Shown in pieces: positions 1 to 8,381 of a DNA stretch of 59,558 bases. How positions within the stretch are numbered: the stretch's first letter is position 1; every line of letters starts with the position of its first letter. The DNA comes from Flaviaestuariibacter sp. (lineage in GTDB: Bacteria > Bacteroidota > Bacteroidia > Chitinophagales > Chitinophagaceae). The DNA lies in contig JAOQAI010000001.1 of assembly GCA_025963645.1 (NCBI GenBank), positions 1 through 59,558 on the forward strand, in the 5' to 3' direction. The notes below the pieces were generated by a model that ran no database searches, had not been told where the DNA came from, and was given only the letters and a program-made list of their open reading frames with translations. The position numbers were made by a program, and so were the translations under genes.

Positions 1-184
1 TAAGACCAATGATTGAAGTTGAACAAAAGAACATAGATCAGCAGATGAATATTCAATCACAAGTCTTAACTGAATGAAATAATAAAACGTCTACTTTAGT
101 GCCGTCCTAAAAATGATAAGGCTTCAAGGGTTATCAATAATCTCAACCAATCTAAAGCAAATTAACCTTAAATACAAGCTAAGC

Positions 185-1560
185 TTAATTAGAAACCCAG
201 CTAAAGAACTACAAAGAGTATGCTACCCGAACAGGTATTGTGGTGAAAGAGTTCTTTGGAGGTATTTATGATCGGCAAAGACGGATGGACGTAAAGAGTT
301 CCAGCGCATGCTTGCTCATGTAGAGAAAGATAAAAACATCTCCTTTATCATTGTCTGGAACTACGAGCGGTTCTCTCGCACAGGTGCTGGCGCAATGACC
401 CTTCTCAAAACTCGCAAAGCAGGGATCCATATAAAGTCCATTACTGAAGAACTGGATACTTCTACCGCTTCTGGGAGAATGATGGAAAACTTCCACCACC
501 AAAAACTTCTGGGACAACGACACCAAAAGCGAACTGACTAGAATATGACGCCTGAAGTGATGTTAAAAGGCTACTGGCCTTACATGGCCCCAATCGGCTA
601 TGAGAACCTGATGCCGAAGCATAGAGCTTGTAATCACAAGTATGTGATAACCGAAGAAGGGAAGTTGATTAAAAAAGCTTTTCAATGGAAGGTGGAAGGG
701 CGAGTGACCAACCAGGAGATTATTAGAAAACTTGCCCTTCGAGGTATTAAACTATCTGATAAAAGCTTCAGGTGGATGCTCTCCAATGTTTTCTATGCAG
801 GTTACGTACGGGGCGGCTTGTAGACCATAGGCTTATTAAAGGGCATCATCCAGCGCTAATAAATATGGAAACCTTTTTAAGGGCTAATGAGATACTGAAA
901 GATGCAAGAAATGTAGGTATTCCAAAGTGCCAATCAAGGAGCATCTGCCTCTTAAAGTTTTTGCAAGAGAAGATTCCTCGCTTTCACCCCTGACAGGCTA
1001 TATAAAAAAAGGACATTGGTATTATTAGGCAAGAGCTATTGGAGTAGGAGTAAACATCCGGGCCACGGAACTAAATTCTAAGTTTGAAGAAATGCTCAAA
1101 AGCTTTGAGTACCAGAAAAAATTTTACAAAACTCTAAAGGCTCTACTGGCTCAAAAGCTCCGCAAGCGTCTAGAGGATACAATGTCAGAAAGCACAGCAC
1201 TTAAAAAGCGACAAACAGAGGTGGCAAAGTTAAGAGAGCGATTGGAAGAGTGCTTCATTTTGGGTGAGATTAAGGAAGCTCTTTACCAAATGTATGATTT
1301 GAAGTATAGTGTGGAGCTGGGCCAAATAAAGAGTGAAATTGCAAAATCAGGTTTCGAGAGTTAGAACCTTGAAATGGTGGTGGAAAAGATGCTCGCTCTT
1401 GCCCAAAACCTCAGTGTTTTGTGGGCTTCCAGCGACTTTGTAGAAAAGCAAAACCTGCAATACTTAGTTTACCCGGAAGGAATCTTGTATAGTAGTAAAT
1501 CGAGGGCAGTTCGAACCGATAAATTCAATGCCCTGTTTGCATGTATCCCGCCACAAGCGC
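185..1560 (+). pseudogene. Decayed large serine recombinase
   Basis: Remains of a serine-type site-specific recombinase, split over several frames by indels and stops. The parts appear in the right order: the end of the catalytic resolvase domain (TDGRKEFQRML near 285-315, then FIIVWNYERFSR and a KSITEELDTSTASGRMMENF-like stretch to about 495), the Recombinase domain (GYWPYMAPIGY at about 569-601, then KSFRWMLSNVFYAGY), the start of the zinc-ribbon region (PLTGYIKKGHW near 985-1015) and a coiled-coil C-terminus (1092-1364). Frame changes are needed near 272, 500, 830 and 950, and an in-frame stop lies at 1362. The N-terminal catalytic serine is not seen, so the gene is also truncated at its 5' end. 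It lies next to tRNA-Leu, suggesting the residue of an integrated element. The family call is firm; the exact ends are not. Confidence 0.8.
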
Positions 1561-1570
1561 ACGATTCAAC

Positions 1571-1610
1571 AAAAAAGAAAAAGGGCGACTCAGTGAAGAA
1601 TCGCCCTTTT
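1571..1610 (-). terminator. Rho-independent terminator of tRNA-Leu
   Basis: Inverted repeat AAAAGGGCGA (1601-1610 on the minus strand) with its complement at 1579-1588, followed on the minus strand by TTTCTTTTTT. It sits directly downstream of the minus-strand tRNA-Leu. Confidence 0.75.
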
Positions 1611-1620
1611 CCGGATCCTG

Positions 1621-1704
1621 TGCCCGAGATCGGAATCGAACCGATACATCCTTGCGAATGGCAGATTTTGAGTCTGCTGCGTCTACCAATTCCGCCACCC
1701 GGGC
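1621..1704 (-). tRNA. tRNA-Leu (anticodon CAA)
   Basis: The minus strand folds as a class II tRNA of about 84 nt. The acceptor stem is GCCCGGG paired with CTCGGGC, the D arm contains GGCGGAATTGGTAGACGC, and the anticodon stem GCAGA/TCTGC encloses loop CTCAAAA, giving anticodon CAA, which reads UUG. A short variable arm and the T arm with GGTTCGATTCC follow. The discriminator base is A; the 3' CCA is not encoded. Confidence 0.95.
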
Positions 1705-1726
1705 AGGTGTTGAATGGGCGGCAATA

Positions 1727-2233
1727 TTACAACTTTTGGTCTAATTGATGCGCCAACCGATACAGATATTTTTTCTTAAAATAATATTCTTTTACTTGCA
1801 ACAACTCTTTTTCGGAAGTAACACCCTCAAGATAGCTTTCCATAATATTTTTAACCGGAGCATAAATTTCATTTTGTAATTCCTTCAGCTGATTTTGGAT
1901 AGTTTCCTTCGAATCTTCAGAAGCTTCCGTTAGCGCCTCATTCAGGTCCATCATCTCCATAAGAAAGGTGGAGGGGAGAACATATTTTTCTTCCCTTTCC
2001 AGCACACCTTTTTGTTCTAAAACATAGGCAATCAAAGCATCTTCGTCACCCAGGGTTTTATAAGCCTGGTTTAGCCGGGCCGAGGCTTCCAATACTTCCT
2101 CTTCAGTGTGTGCTGTCTGTTGCGCCTGGTGGTCGGGGTGATACTGCCGGGAAAGCGACAGGTATTTTTGGCGAAGCGAGCCCTTAGCAATCTTCAATTG
2201 TACTGGTATATCAAATAATTCAAAGTAATCCAT
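1727..2233 (-). CDS. hscB: HscB-like Fe-S co-chaperone (J-domain protein)
   Basis: A 168-residue protein with an N-terminal J domain (about residues 1-75) carrying the HPD tripeptide at 32-34, which stimulates the Hsp70 ATPase. A helical C-terminal half (about 90-168) corresponds to the HscB scaffold-binding domain. Size and two-domain form fit HscB, which delivers the IscU scaffold to HscA for iron-sulfur cluster transfer in the cytosol. No isc genes are nearby. The ATG at 2233 starts the canonical MDYFELF opening. A short generic J-domain protein is the alternative, but the C-terminal half favours HscB. Confidence 0.85.
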   Translation of the reverse strand: MDYFELFDIPVQLKIAKGSLRQKYLSLSRQYHPDHQAQQTAHTEEEVLEASARLNQAYKTLGDEDALIAYVLEQKGVLEREEKYVLPSTFLMEMMDLNEALTEASEDSKETIQNQLKELQNEIYAPVKNIMESYLEGVTSEKELLQVKEYYFKKKYLYRLAHQLDQKL

Positions 2234-2359
2234 TAGGCATTGTATCTGCTGTAAAGTTATGGCGCATAACAGGCAGCCGAAATAAGGATTCCTTAATCTT
2301 CCATCGGCTTAATTTTTTTTCCTGCCGATTAACCGGCATTTTTGCTGTCAATCTATAGC

Positions 2360-3565
2360 ATGATACGAATAGGATTGATCAGGGAAGGAAAAGTGCCGGC
2401 AGATAACCGGGTAGCGCTGACGCCTTCGCAATGCAAAGCCATACAAAAGAAATTTCCGCAGATCCAGATCAAGGCAGAGTCTTCCCCAGACCGCTGTTTT
2501 TCTGATGCGGAATACCGTAAATCAGGTATCGAAGTAACCAAAGATATAAGCGACTGCTCTATTCTTTTGGGAATTAAGGAAGTGCCTATTGATCATTTAA
2601 TAGCCCATAAAACCTACCTTTTCTTTTCACATACGAAGAAGAAGCAGCCGCATAATCAAAAATTATTGCAAACCATTCTTCAAAAGAACATCACATTAAT
2701 TGATTATGAATGCCTGGAACACGAAGACGGACAACGAATGATCGGTTTTGGTTTTTTTGCCGGCATTGTGGGTGCGCATAATGGTATGATGGCTTATGGG
2801 ATTCGTACTGGGGCTTTCCAGTTGGGAAGGGTGCACCAGCACAAGACCTTTCGCAAATTGATGCACACCTATTTTGGACTGCAGATCCCGAATATAAAGA
2901 TCGTGGTAACCGGCTCTGGAAGGGTGGCGCATGGCGCTTTAGAGATCATGAACCTTATGCAGGTAAGGGAAGTGGAGAAGGAAGAGTTTTTGGAGCGTGA
3001 TTTTCCTTACCCGGTTTATGTGCATTTAAAAGGCAGCGATCTGTATACCAACAAGGAAACGGGAACCTACAACCGCCAAGAGTTTCATGAGCAGCCGCAC
3101 TTATACAAGTGCAATTTCATGGAGTATGCTTGCTGCGCTGATGTGTTAATGAATGGTGTTTACTGGGATATGTCTGTCCCAAGACTGTTTGAAAAGGAAG
3201 CGATAGCTGACCCGGCATTCCGGTTGCAGGTCATCGCAGATATTACGGATGATACCAATGGTTCTATTCCAATTAATTTGGGCGATAATTCTATACATGA
3301 CCCGGTTTATGGGGTGGACCGTATAACCGGCCTGAAGATGAAACCTTACCTGCCCAGCACGATTGATATTATGGCAGTAGGAAATCTTCCCAATGAGTTG
3401 CCAAGAGATGCCTCCCGGTATTTTGGCGAACAATTAATAAAATATGTTTTGCCGGATATGCTGGAGGGTGGCTCAAGAGCGATAGCCGATGCCACCATAG
3501 TGAAAGAAGGGCGTCTTACCGATTCATATAACTATCTATCTGATTATGCAGAAGGAAAGCTATAG
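2360..3565 (+). CDS. Saccharopine/alanine dehydrogenase-like NAD(P) oxidoreductase
   Basis: A protein of about 401 residues. Its N-terminus (IGLIREGKVPADNRVALTP) is the opening of the AlaDh/PNT and saccharopine dehydrogenase superfamily. A Rossmann glycine motif (VVTGSGRVAHGA) follows near residue 190, then a long second half resembling L-lysine-forming saccharopine dehydrogenase (LYS1 type). These enzymes act on amino acids and 2-oxo acids with NAD(P). Substrate specificity cannot be read from the sequence. The frame also opens at a TTG at 2342, but ATG 2360 puts the methionine directly before the conserved IRIGLIREGK. It converges on trmN6 with a 6-bp overlap of 3' ends. Confidence 0.7.
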   Translation: MIRIGLIREGKVPADNRVALTPSQCKAIQKKFPQIQIKAESSPDRCFSDAEYRKSGIEVTKDISDCSILLGIKEVPIDHLIAHKTYLFFSHTKKKQPHNQKLLQTILQKNITLIDYECLEHEDGQRMIGFGFFAGIVGAHNGMMAYGIRTGAFQLGRVHQHKTFRKLMHTYFGLQIPNIKIVVTGSGRVAHGALEIMNLMQVREVEKEEFLERDFPYPVYVHLKGSDLYTNKETGTYNRQEFHEQPHLYKCNFMEYACCADVLMNGVYWDMSVPRLFEKEAIADPAFRLQVIADITDDTNGSIPINLGDNSIHDPVYGVDRITGLKMKPYLPSTIDIMAVGNLPNELPRDASRYFGEQLIKYVLPDMLEGGSRAIADATIVKEGRLTDSYNYLSDYAEGKL

Positions 3566-4276
3566 GTGCAAATAATAGTCTTTCAGTAAGGATATAAAAT
3601 CAGGTGTGTATATATTGTTTGATGTTTTAATGATCAGGTCAGAAGCAACAACGGGCATTTCTTTAGAACCACCTTTTATCATAAGCCGAAAAGGTTGTGC
3701 GCTGGCTGTATTTTTTACCCAAACTTTCTTATTAATAAAAAGCTTATTCCCAACTAATAAGCTCTCTGCTTCCGGAGCTCTTTTTGCTGGCAATAATAGA
3801 AAGAAGCAGCCATTTTCTTTTAACTGATTGGCTATAAAAGAAAACAGGTCATTCCATCGCAATCCTTGGCCGTGGTGCGCTGCGGCCCTGCTGGCGTCGG
3901 GGGACGTCAGTTCATTTTCATAAAATGGGGGATTGGAAAAGATAATATCATATGGATCTAAACCTGCCTTTAAAATATCGCCTTCTATTACAGCAATAGT
4001 CGAAAAGGGAGATTTGGCGCAGTTTTGAGACGCTTGTTTAGCCGCTTGCTGATCAATTTCAACCGCATCAATATGAATCGCATTCTTCTGTGCTATCATA
4101 AGAGATAGTAATCCGGTGCCCGCTCCAATGTCCAACGCATTCTCCATTCTCCATTTTTCATTTTCCATTTCCTTCGCTACCCAGGCACCAAACAAGCATC
4201 CATCAGTAGTCACTTTCATAGCAGAACGCTCCTGGTAAACCGTGAATTGCTTGAACTGGAAATAAGTGTTTGCCAT
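3560..4276 (-). CDS. trmN6: tRNA1(Val) A37 N6-methyltransferase
   Basis: An SAM-dependent N6-adenine methyltransferase of about 238 residues. The glycine motif LDIGAGTGLLSL and the catalytic SNPPFYENE are present, and the opening FQFKQFTVYQERSAMKVTTD is typical of TrmN6/YfiC, which methylates A37 of tRNA1(Val). ATG 4276 lies 4 bases after the tsaD stop, so the two form an operon of tRNA-modification genes. The frame extends upstream to 4366 into tsaD, but that extension is not conserved-looking. Between the start and the SAM motif is an odd EMENEKWRMEN stretch encoded by near-repeats of ccattttcc/cattctcc (about 4137-4172), which looks like an inserted simple repeat. Confidence 0.85.
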   Translation of the reverse strand: MANTYFQFKQFTVYQERSAMKVTTDGCLFGAWVAKEMENEKWRMENALDIGAGTGLLSLMIAQKNAIHIDAVEIDQQAAKQASQNCAKSPFSTIAVIEGDILKAGLDPYDIIFSNPPFYENELTSPDASRAAAHHGQGLRWNDLFSFIANQLKENGCFFLLLPAKRAPEAESLLVGNKLFINKKVWVKNTASAQPFRLMIKGGSKEMPVVASDLIIKTSNNIYTPDFISLLKDYYLHL

Positions 4277-4280
4277 AGTA

Positions 4281-5285
4281 TCAGGACCATTCTGCTCTTG
4301 CGGTGGCCGATACAGACAAGTCGGAGAAGTCACCCACCAAATATTTGTGATATGCTGTGATGGCAATCATAGCGGCATTGTCGGTGCAATAAGCGAAAGC
4401 CGGGATATGCACATTCCAACCTAGCGCTTCACCGGTTTGTTTTAATGCTGATCTAAGTCCACTATTGGCCGATACACCCCCAGCGATACAAACCGTTTTA
4501 ATTCCAGTTTCTTCAGCCGCCTTCTGCAGCTTCTTCATCAATATATTAATGATGGTATGTTGAATAGAAGCACAAAGGTCTTCGAGGTTTTCTTTAACAA
4601 ATACAGGGTTTGCTTTTTGTTCCTTTTGTAAAAAGTAGAGAACCGATGTTTTCAGGCCGCTAAAGCTGAAGTTGTAACCTTCCATTTGAGGTTCCGCGAA
4701 TTTATATTTTTTAGGATCTCCGGTTGCGGCATATTTATCGATCAGCGGACCGCCCGGATAAGGAAGCCCCATGATCTTTGCTGATTTATCAAAAGCTTCA
4801 CCTGCCGCATCATCAATGGTTTCTCCAATAACGGAAAGGTCATTTGGCGCTTTTGCTAACACGATCTGCGTGTGACCGCCGCTAACCGTGAGACATAAGA
4901 ATGGAAATTGCGGACGAGGTTCTTCTATCAGGTTTGCCAATACATGCGCCTGCATGTGATGCACGGCTATCAGAGGCTTATCCAATGCTATCGCTAAAGA
5001 TTTTGCAAATTGCGCTCCTACCAATAACGATCCGATCAATCCCGGTGCCTGGGTAAAACCAATGGCATCAATATCGGTTAGTGCCATGCCAGCTTGTTGC
5101 AAGGCAACATCAACAACCGGTACAATATTTTGCATGTGTGCCCGGCTAGCCAACTCCGGCACAACGCCGCCATATTGTTCATGCACGGTTTGATTCGCAA
5201 TGAAATTAGAAAGGATGGCGCCATCACGGCAAACCGAAGCGGAGGTGTCATCGCAAGAGGATTCAATGGCGAGAATAGTAGGCAT
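4281..5285 (-). CDS. tsaD: tRNA N6-threonylcarbamoyladenosine synthase subunit TsaD
   Basis: A 334-residue protein of normal TsaD length. It begins ILAIESSCDDTS, carries the metal-binding HMQAH at residues 110-114, VSGGHTQIV near 135, the EAFDKSAKIMGLPYPGG segment and the GGVSANSGLR nucleotide-binding loop. It transfers the threonylcarbamoyl group to A37 of ANN-decoding tRNAs together with TsaB, TsaE and TsaC, which are not in this window. trmN6 follows 4 bases downstream and an ABC permease gene lies 23 bases upstream, so the three are probably co-transcribed. Confidence 0.97.
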   Translation of the reverse strand: MPTILAIESSCDDTSASVCRDGAILSNFIANQTVHEQYGGVVPELASRAHMQNIVPVVDVALQQAGMALTDIDAIGFTQAPGLIGSLLVGAQFAKSLAIALDKPLIAVHHMQAHVLANLIEEPRPQFPFLCLTVSGGHTQIVLAKAPNDLSVIGETIDDAAGEAFDKSAKIMGLPYPGGPLIDKYAATGDPKKYKFAEPQMEGYNFSFSGLKTSVLYFLQKEQKANPVFVKENLEDLCASIQHTIINILMKKLQKAAEETGIKTVCIAGGVSANSGLRSALKQTGEALGWNVHIPAFAYCTDNAAMIAITAYHKYLVGDFSDLSVSATARAEWS

Positions 5286-5308
5286 AAAGGGGGTAAAGAT
5301 AAAGCTGG

Positions 5309-6559
5309 TTAGCTTCTGATGGCAACTACAGGGTTAAGCTTGGCAGCGCGGTAGGCCGGGATGATCCCTGCCACCAATCCTACAAAAATGCAGATGCCAA
5401 TGGCTAAAAAAAGCAGGCTTGTAGATATGAAGATGGGAAAGTCAAATGCCACCGACACGATCTTTGTCAATCCGAAAACCAGCAGGATGCCTATCAATCC
5501 GCCGATGATACAAAGGAAGGCAGACTCCAATAAAAACTCGGTTAGTATCACCCCGCTTTTGGCACCGATTGCTTTCTTTAATCCAATTTGAGGCGTCCGT
5601 TCCTTGACTGTAACGAACATAATATTAGCCACACCAAACATTCCTACGATCAATGATAAGGCTGCAATGGCCCATCCGCCAATATTTACGCTGACAAAGG
5701 CCTGGCTCATCACTTCACTGAAATCATTGATGTCGTTCAATGCGAAATCATCATCTTCACGAGGACTAAGGCGATGTACAGAACGCATAACGCCCCGGAG
5801 ATCATCAATCAACGCTTTTGTGGTTACGTTGTCTTTTGCCTGCACCATTACGATAGGGTCCGCACGTCTTTCATCCATAAAATTCCGTGCATACCGGTAG
5901 GGGATCACCAGGCTCTGGTCAAAATTCCAACCACCGAGCATTTGCTGGCCTTGTTTCTTCATCACGCCAACGATCTGCAATTTTTTGCCGCGTGTTGATA
6001 TGATCTTACCCAATGCTCTTTCAGGTGTGCCATATAATTTTTCCGCAATTTCAAAACCGATCACCACTGAATTTGTGCCGCGATCAAATTCGGCATCTAT
6101 CAATGGACGGCCATCAATTATTTCAACCGACTGGATTGTTTGAAAGCCTTCCGTGACACCATACAGGCTAATGCCTTGGATCATATTATCGCCAACCTGC
6201 ACATTGTCTCTCGCCTGCAATACAAATGATGCCGCTTTAGCAGTTGGCGTACGCTCTAACACGGCATTCATATCAGCCACGTTAGGCGAAGGCCGTTTTA
6301 CGTACTTCCACCAGGGATAATCATTACCACCGCCGACGCTATAATCCCATTTGTCAATATAAATAGTATTACTGCCCATGGATTTAATCTCGTTCTGCAG
6401 GTTGTGCTCAAGACTTTGCACCGTAGAAAGCACACCGATGATACAAAAGATACCGATGGTGATACCAAAAAGCGATAGAAAAGTGCGCAATTTATTCTTC
6501 CATAATTCCAGCAATGCCATTCGCAGGCTGGTGCTTGTTATTTCGATGATCCGGCGCAT
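5309..6559 (-). CDS. MacB-type ABC transporter permease (FtsX fold)
   Basis: A 416-residue permease with the MacB/FtsX layout. The first membrane helix is at about 21-43 in LRTFLSLFGITIGIFCIIGV, followed by a large periplasmic MacB-core domain (about 50-280) and three C-terminal helices (about 290-405) ending in AGIIPAYRAAKLNPVVAIRS, the usual family ending. No ATPase gene is adjacent, so its nucleotide-binding partner must be encoded elsewhere. Such permeases move peptides, lipoproteins or drugs, or act as mechanotransmission devices; the substrate cannot be inferred here. It lies between panB and tsaD in the same direction with short gaps. Confidence 0.9.
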   Translation of the reverse strand: MRRIIEITSTSLRMALLELWKNKLRTFLSLFGITIGIFCIIGVLSTVQSLEHNLQNEIKSMGSNTIYIDKWDYSVGGGNDYPWWKYVKRPSPNVADMNAVLERTPTAKAASFVLQARDNVQVGDNMIQGISLYGVTEGFQTIQSVEIIDGRPLIDAEFDRGTNSVVIGFEIAEKLYGTPERALGKIISTRGKKLQIVGVMKKQGQQMLGGWNFDQSLVIPYRYARNFMDERRADPIVMVQAKDNVTTKALIDDLRGVMRSVHRLSPREDDDFALNDINDFSEVMSQAFVSVNIGGWAIAALSLIVGMFGVANIMFVTVKERTPQIGLKKAIGAKSGVILTEFLLESAFLCIIGGLIGILLVFGLTKIVSVAFDFPIFISTSLLFLAIGICIFVGLVAGIIPAYRAAKLNPVVAIRS

Positions 6560-6597
6560 GAAACAAATGTAATTAAATCCAGGGAAGAGCTTTTAGA

Positions 6598-7413
6598 TTA
6601 GTAAGATTCGGCATCCGTAGGAAAGCCGCCTGACTTTACATCATCAATATACTGCTTCACAGCTATAGTAACCTGTTCGCTGATATTAAGGTACTGGCGC
6701 AAAAAACGCGGCTTGAATTCCGTGTTTATTCCCAGCATATCGTGCATCACCAATACCTGCCCGTCGCAGTATTTTCCAGCCCCGATACCGATCGTTGGTA
6801 TCTGTAAATTCTCCGAAACCTCTTTGGCCAATCGGGCGGGAATTTTTTCCAACACCAGCGCAAAACAACCGGCGTCTTGCATGACCTGCGCATCGCTTTT
6901 TAGTTTATTGGCCTCCGCCTCTTCCTTTGCACGGACATTATAGGAACCGAATTTATAAATGGATTGTGGAGTCAATCCAAGATGCGCCATAACCGGAATG
7001 CCAGCAGAAATAATTCGTTTAACGGAATCCAAAATCTCTTCGCCGCCTTCCATTTTAATGGCATGGGCACCGGTTTCTTTCATGATGCGAATGGCGGATG
7101 CAAGGGCAATGTCGCCATTGGATTGGTAAGAGCCAAAGGGCATATCCACTACAATCAGGCACCGCTTAGCGCCCCGCACAACCGATGATGCGTGATAGAT
7201 CATGTGATCCAGCGTTATGGGTAAAGTGGTTTCGTGACCAGCCATCACATTGGAAGCGGAGTCGCCAACCAGGATCACATCAATGCCGGATTCATCTATA
7301 AGTTTGGCGAAGGAAAAATCGTATGCTGTTAACATCGAGATCTTCTTTCCAGCAGCCTTCAATTTCAATAGTGTAGCCGTAGTAATCCGTTTCATTTCCG
7401 CAGCAGCGCTCAT
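6598..7413 (-). CDS. panB: 3-methyl-2-oxobutanoate hydroxymethyltransferase
   Basis: A 271-residue enzyme making ketopantoate from 2-oxoisovalerate and methylene-tetrahydrofolate in pantothenate synthesis. Family signatures include [40 protein letters not shown], the MEGG segment, HLGLTPQS and [20 protein letters not shown]. Length matches the family. The start could be the methionine at residue 1 or 7. panD, for the beta-alanine branch of the same pathway, lies about 5 kb upstream on the same strand rather than adjacent. Confidence 0.97.
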   Translation of the reverse strand: MSAAAEMKRITTATLLKLKAAGKKISMLTAYDFSFAKLIDESGIDVILVGDSASNVMAGHETTLPITLDHMIYHASSVVRGAKRCLIVVDMPFGSYQSNGDIALASAIRIMKETGAHAIKMEGGEEILDSVKRIISAGIPVMAHLGLTPQSIYKFGSYNVRAKEEAEANKLKSDAQVMQDAGCFALVLEKIPARLAKEVSENLQIPTIGIGAGKYCDGQVLVMHDMLGINTEFKPRFLRQYLNISEQVTIAVKQYIDDVKSGGFPTDAESY

Positions 7414-7490
7414 GGTAGAATTTTAGGCAAGTTACGATTATGGAACGCAGCGGGTTAATTTTAGAACAAACGAAACCTTCTTAATCTACA

Positions 7491-8381
7491 TCAGTGTTCC
7501 CTTTTCGTCACTTCATCATATAGATTATGTATCAAGCCGTCGGCCAAACCTATTTTGGGAACAAATATCTCCTGCGCATCCGCCCAGCGCATTACATTGA
7601 TATAGATCAAAAGGGCAGGTGCGATCACATCCGCCCTGTCTTCCCGCAGCTTGTATAACTGCATGCGTTGCTGCAAGCTTACACGGCTAAACTCGTTATG
7701 GTAATTTCGCAGCATTTCCAGGGTCAATGGCTTGCCTTCTTTTCTTTTGGAAAGAGAAAATATCTTGTTGATGTTTCCACCGGAGCCAATGCAGGTCACA
7801 TGATGGTGTCCGCGTATTTTGGCTTCAATGAATTTCTGCATCTTCGTCCATTCCCGTTTATCTACCTGGTCTTTCAATAGCCGTATTGTTCCGATATTAA
7901 AGGAATGCTGGAAAACCAATTGTCCATCACTAAAGAATGTAAGCTCAGTGCTGCCGCCTCCCACATCAATGTATAGATAGGACTCCTGGTTATTAAGCGC
8001 CTCCGCAATATGATTTTCATAAATAAAACGGGCTTCCGCATCACCGGTGATCACTTCGATGCGGATGCCGGTGTTGATTTCCACCAGGTGTAATACCTCG
8101 GCTGCATTTTCAGCATCCCGCATAGCGGAAGTGGCGCAGGCTTTGAGATGTTCCACCTCGTATACCGTCAGCAAAAGCTTGTAAGCCTGGATGGTTTGAA
8201 TTAGCTGTTCAATTTTTTTTGCACGGATCTTTCCATGCTCAAAAACATCAAACCCTAACCGGAGTGGCACCCGAACCAACGCTAATTTTATGAAATCCGT
8301 TTTTCCATCAAGGTTAACGATCACATCATTAATGAGAAGCCGACAGGCATTGCTCCCTATATCAATCGCTGCTATTTTCAA
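7491..8381 (-). CDS. ppx: Ppx/GppA exopolyphosphatase family protein
   Basis: A 296-residue ASKHA-fold phosphatase. AAIDIGSNACRLLI at residues 3-16 is the first phosphate-binding loop and YIDVGGGSTELTFF near 138 the second. It covers only the two N-terminal Ppx/GppA domains and lacks the HD-like C-terminal region of the long E. coli Ppx, as in short bacterial forms. It should hydrolyse polyphosphate or pppGpp; the sequence does not decide which. Its start lies inside the end of ppk1 (20-bp overlap), so synthesis and degradation of polyphosphate are translationally linked. Confidence 0.9.
   Translation of the reverse strand: MKIAAIDIGSNACRLLINDVIVNLDGKTDFIKLALVRVPLRLGFDVFEHGKIRAKKIEQLIQTIQAYKLLLTVYEVEHLKACATSAMRDAENAAEVLHLVEINTGIRIEVITGDAEARFIYENHIAEALNNQESYLYIDVGGGSTELTFFSDGQLVFQHSFNIGTIRLLKDQVDKREWTKMQKFIEAKIRGHHHVTCIGSGGNINKIFSLSKRKEGKPLTLEMLRNYHNEFSRVSLQQRMQLYKLREDRADVIAPALLIYINVMRWADAQEIFVPKIGLADGLIHNLYDEVTKREH

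Noticed and set aside
1374..1748. Plus-strand ORF running from the recombinase remnant across the terminator and tRNA-Leu
   Set aside because: It reads through an RNA gene and a terminator hairpin on the other strand; only its first part resembles the recombinase tail.
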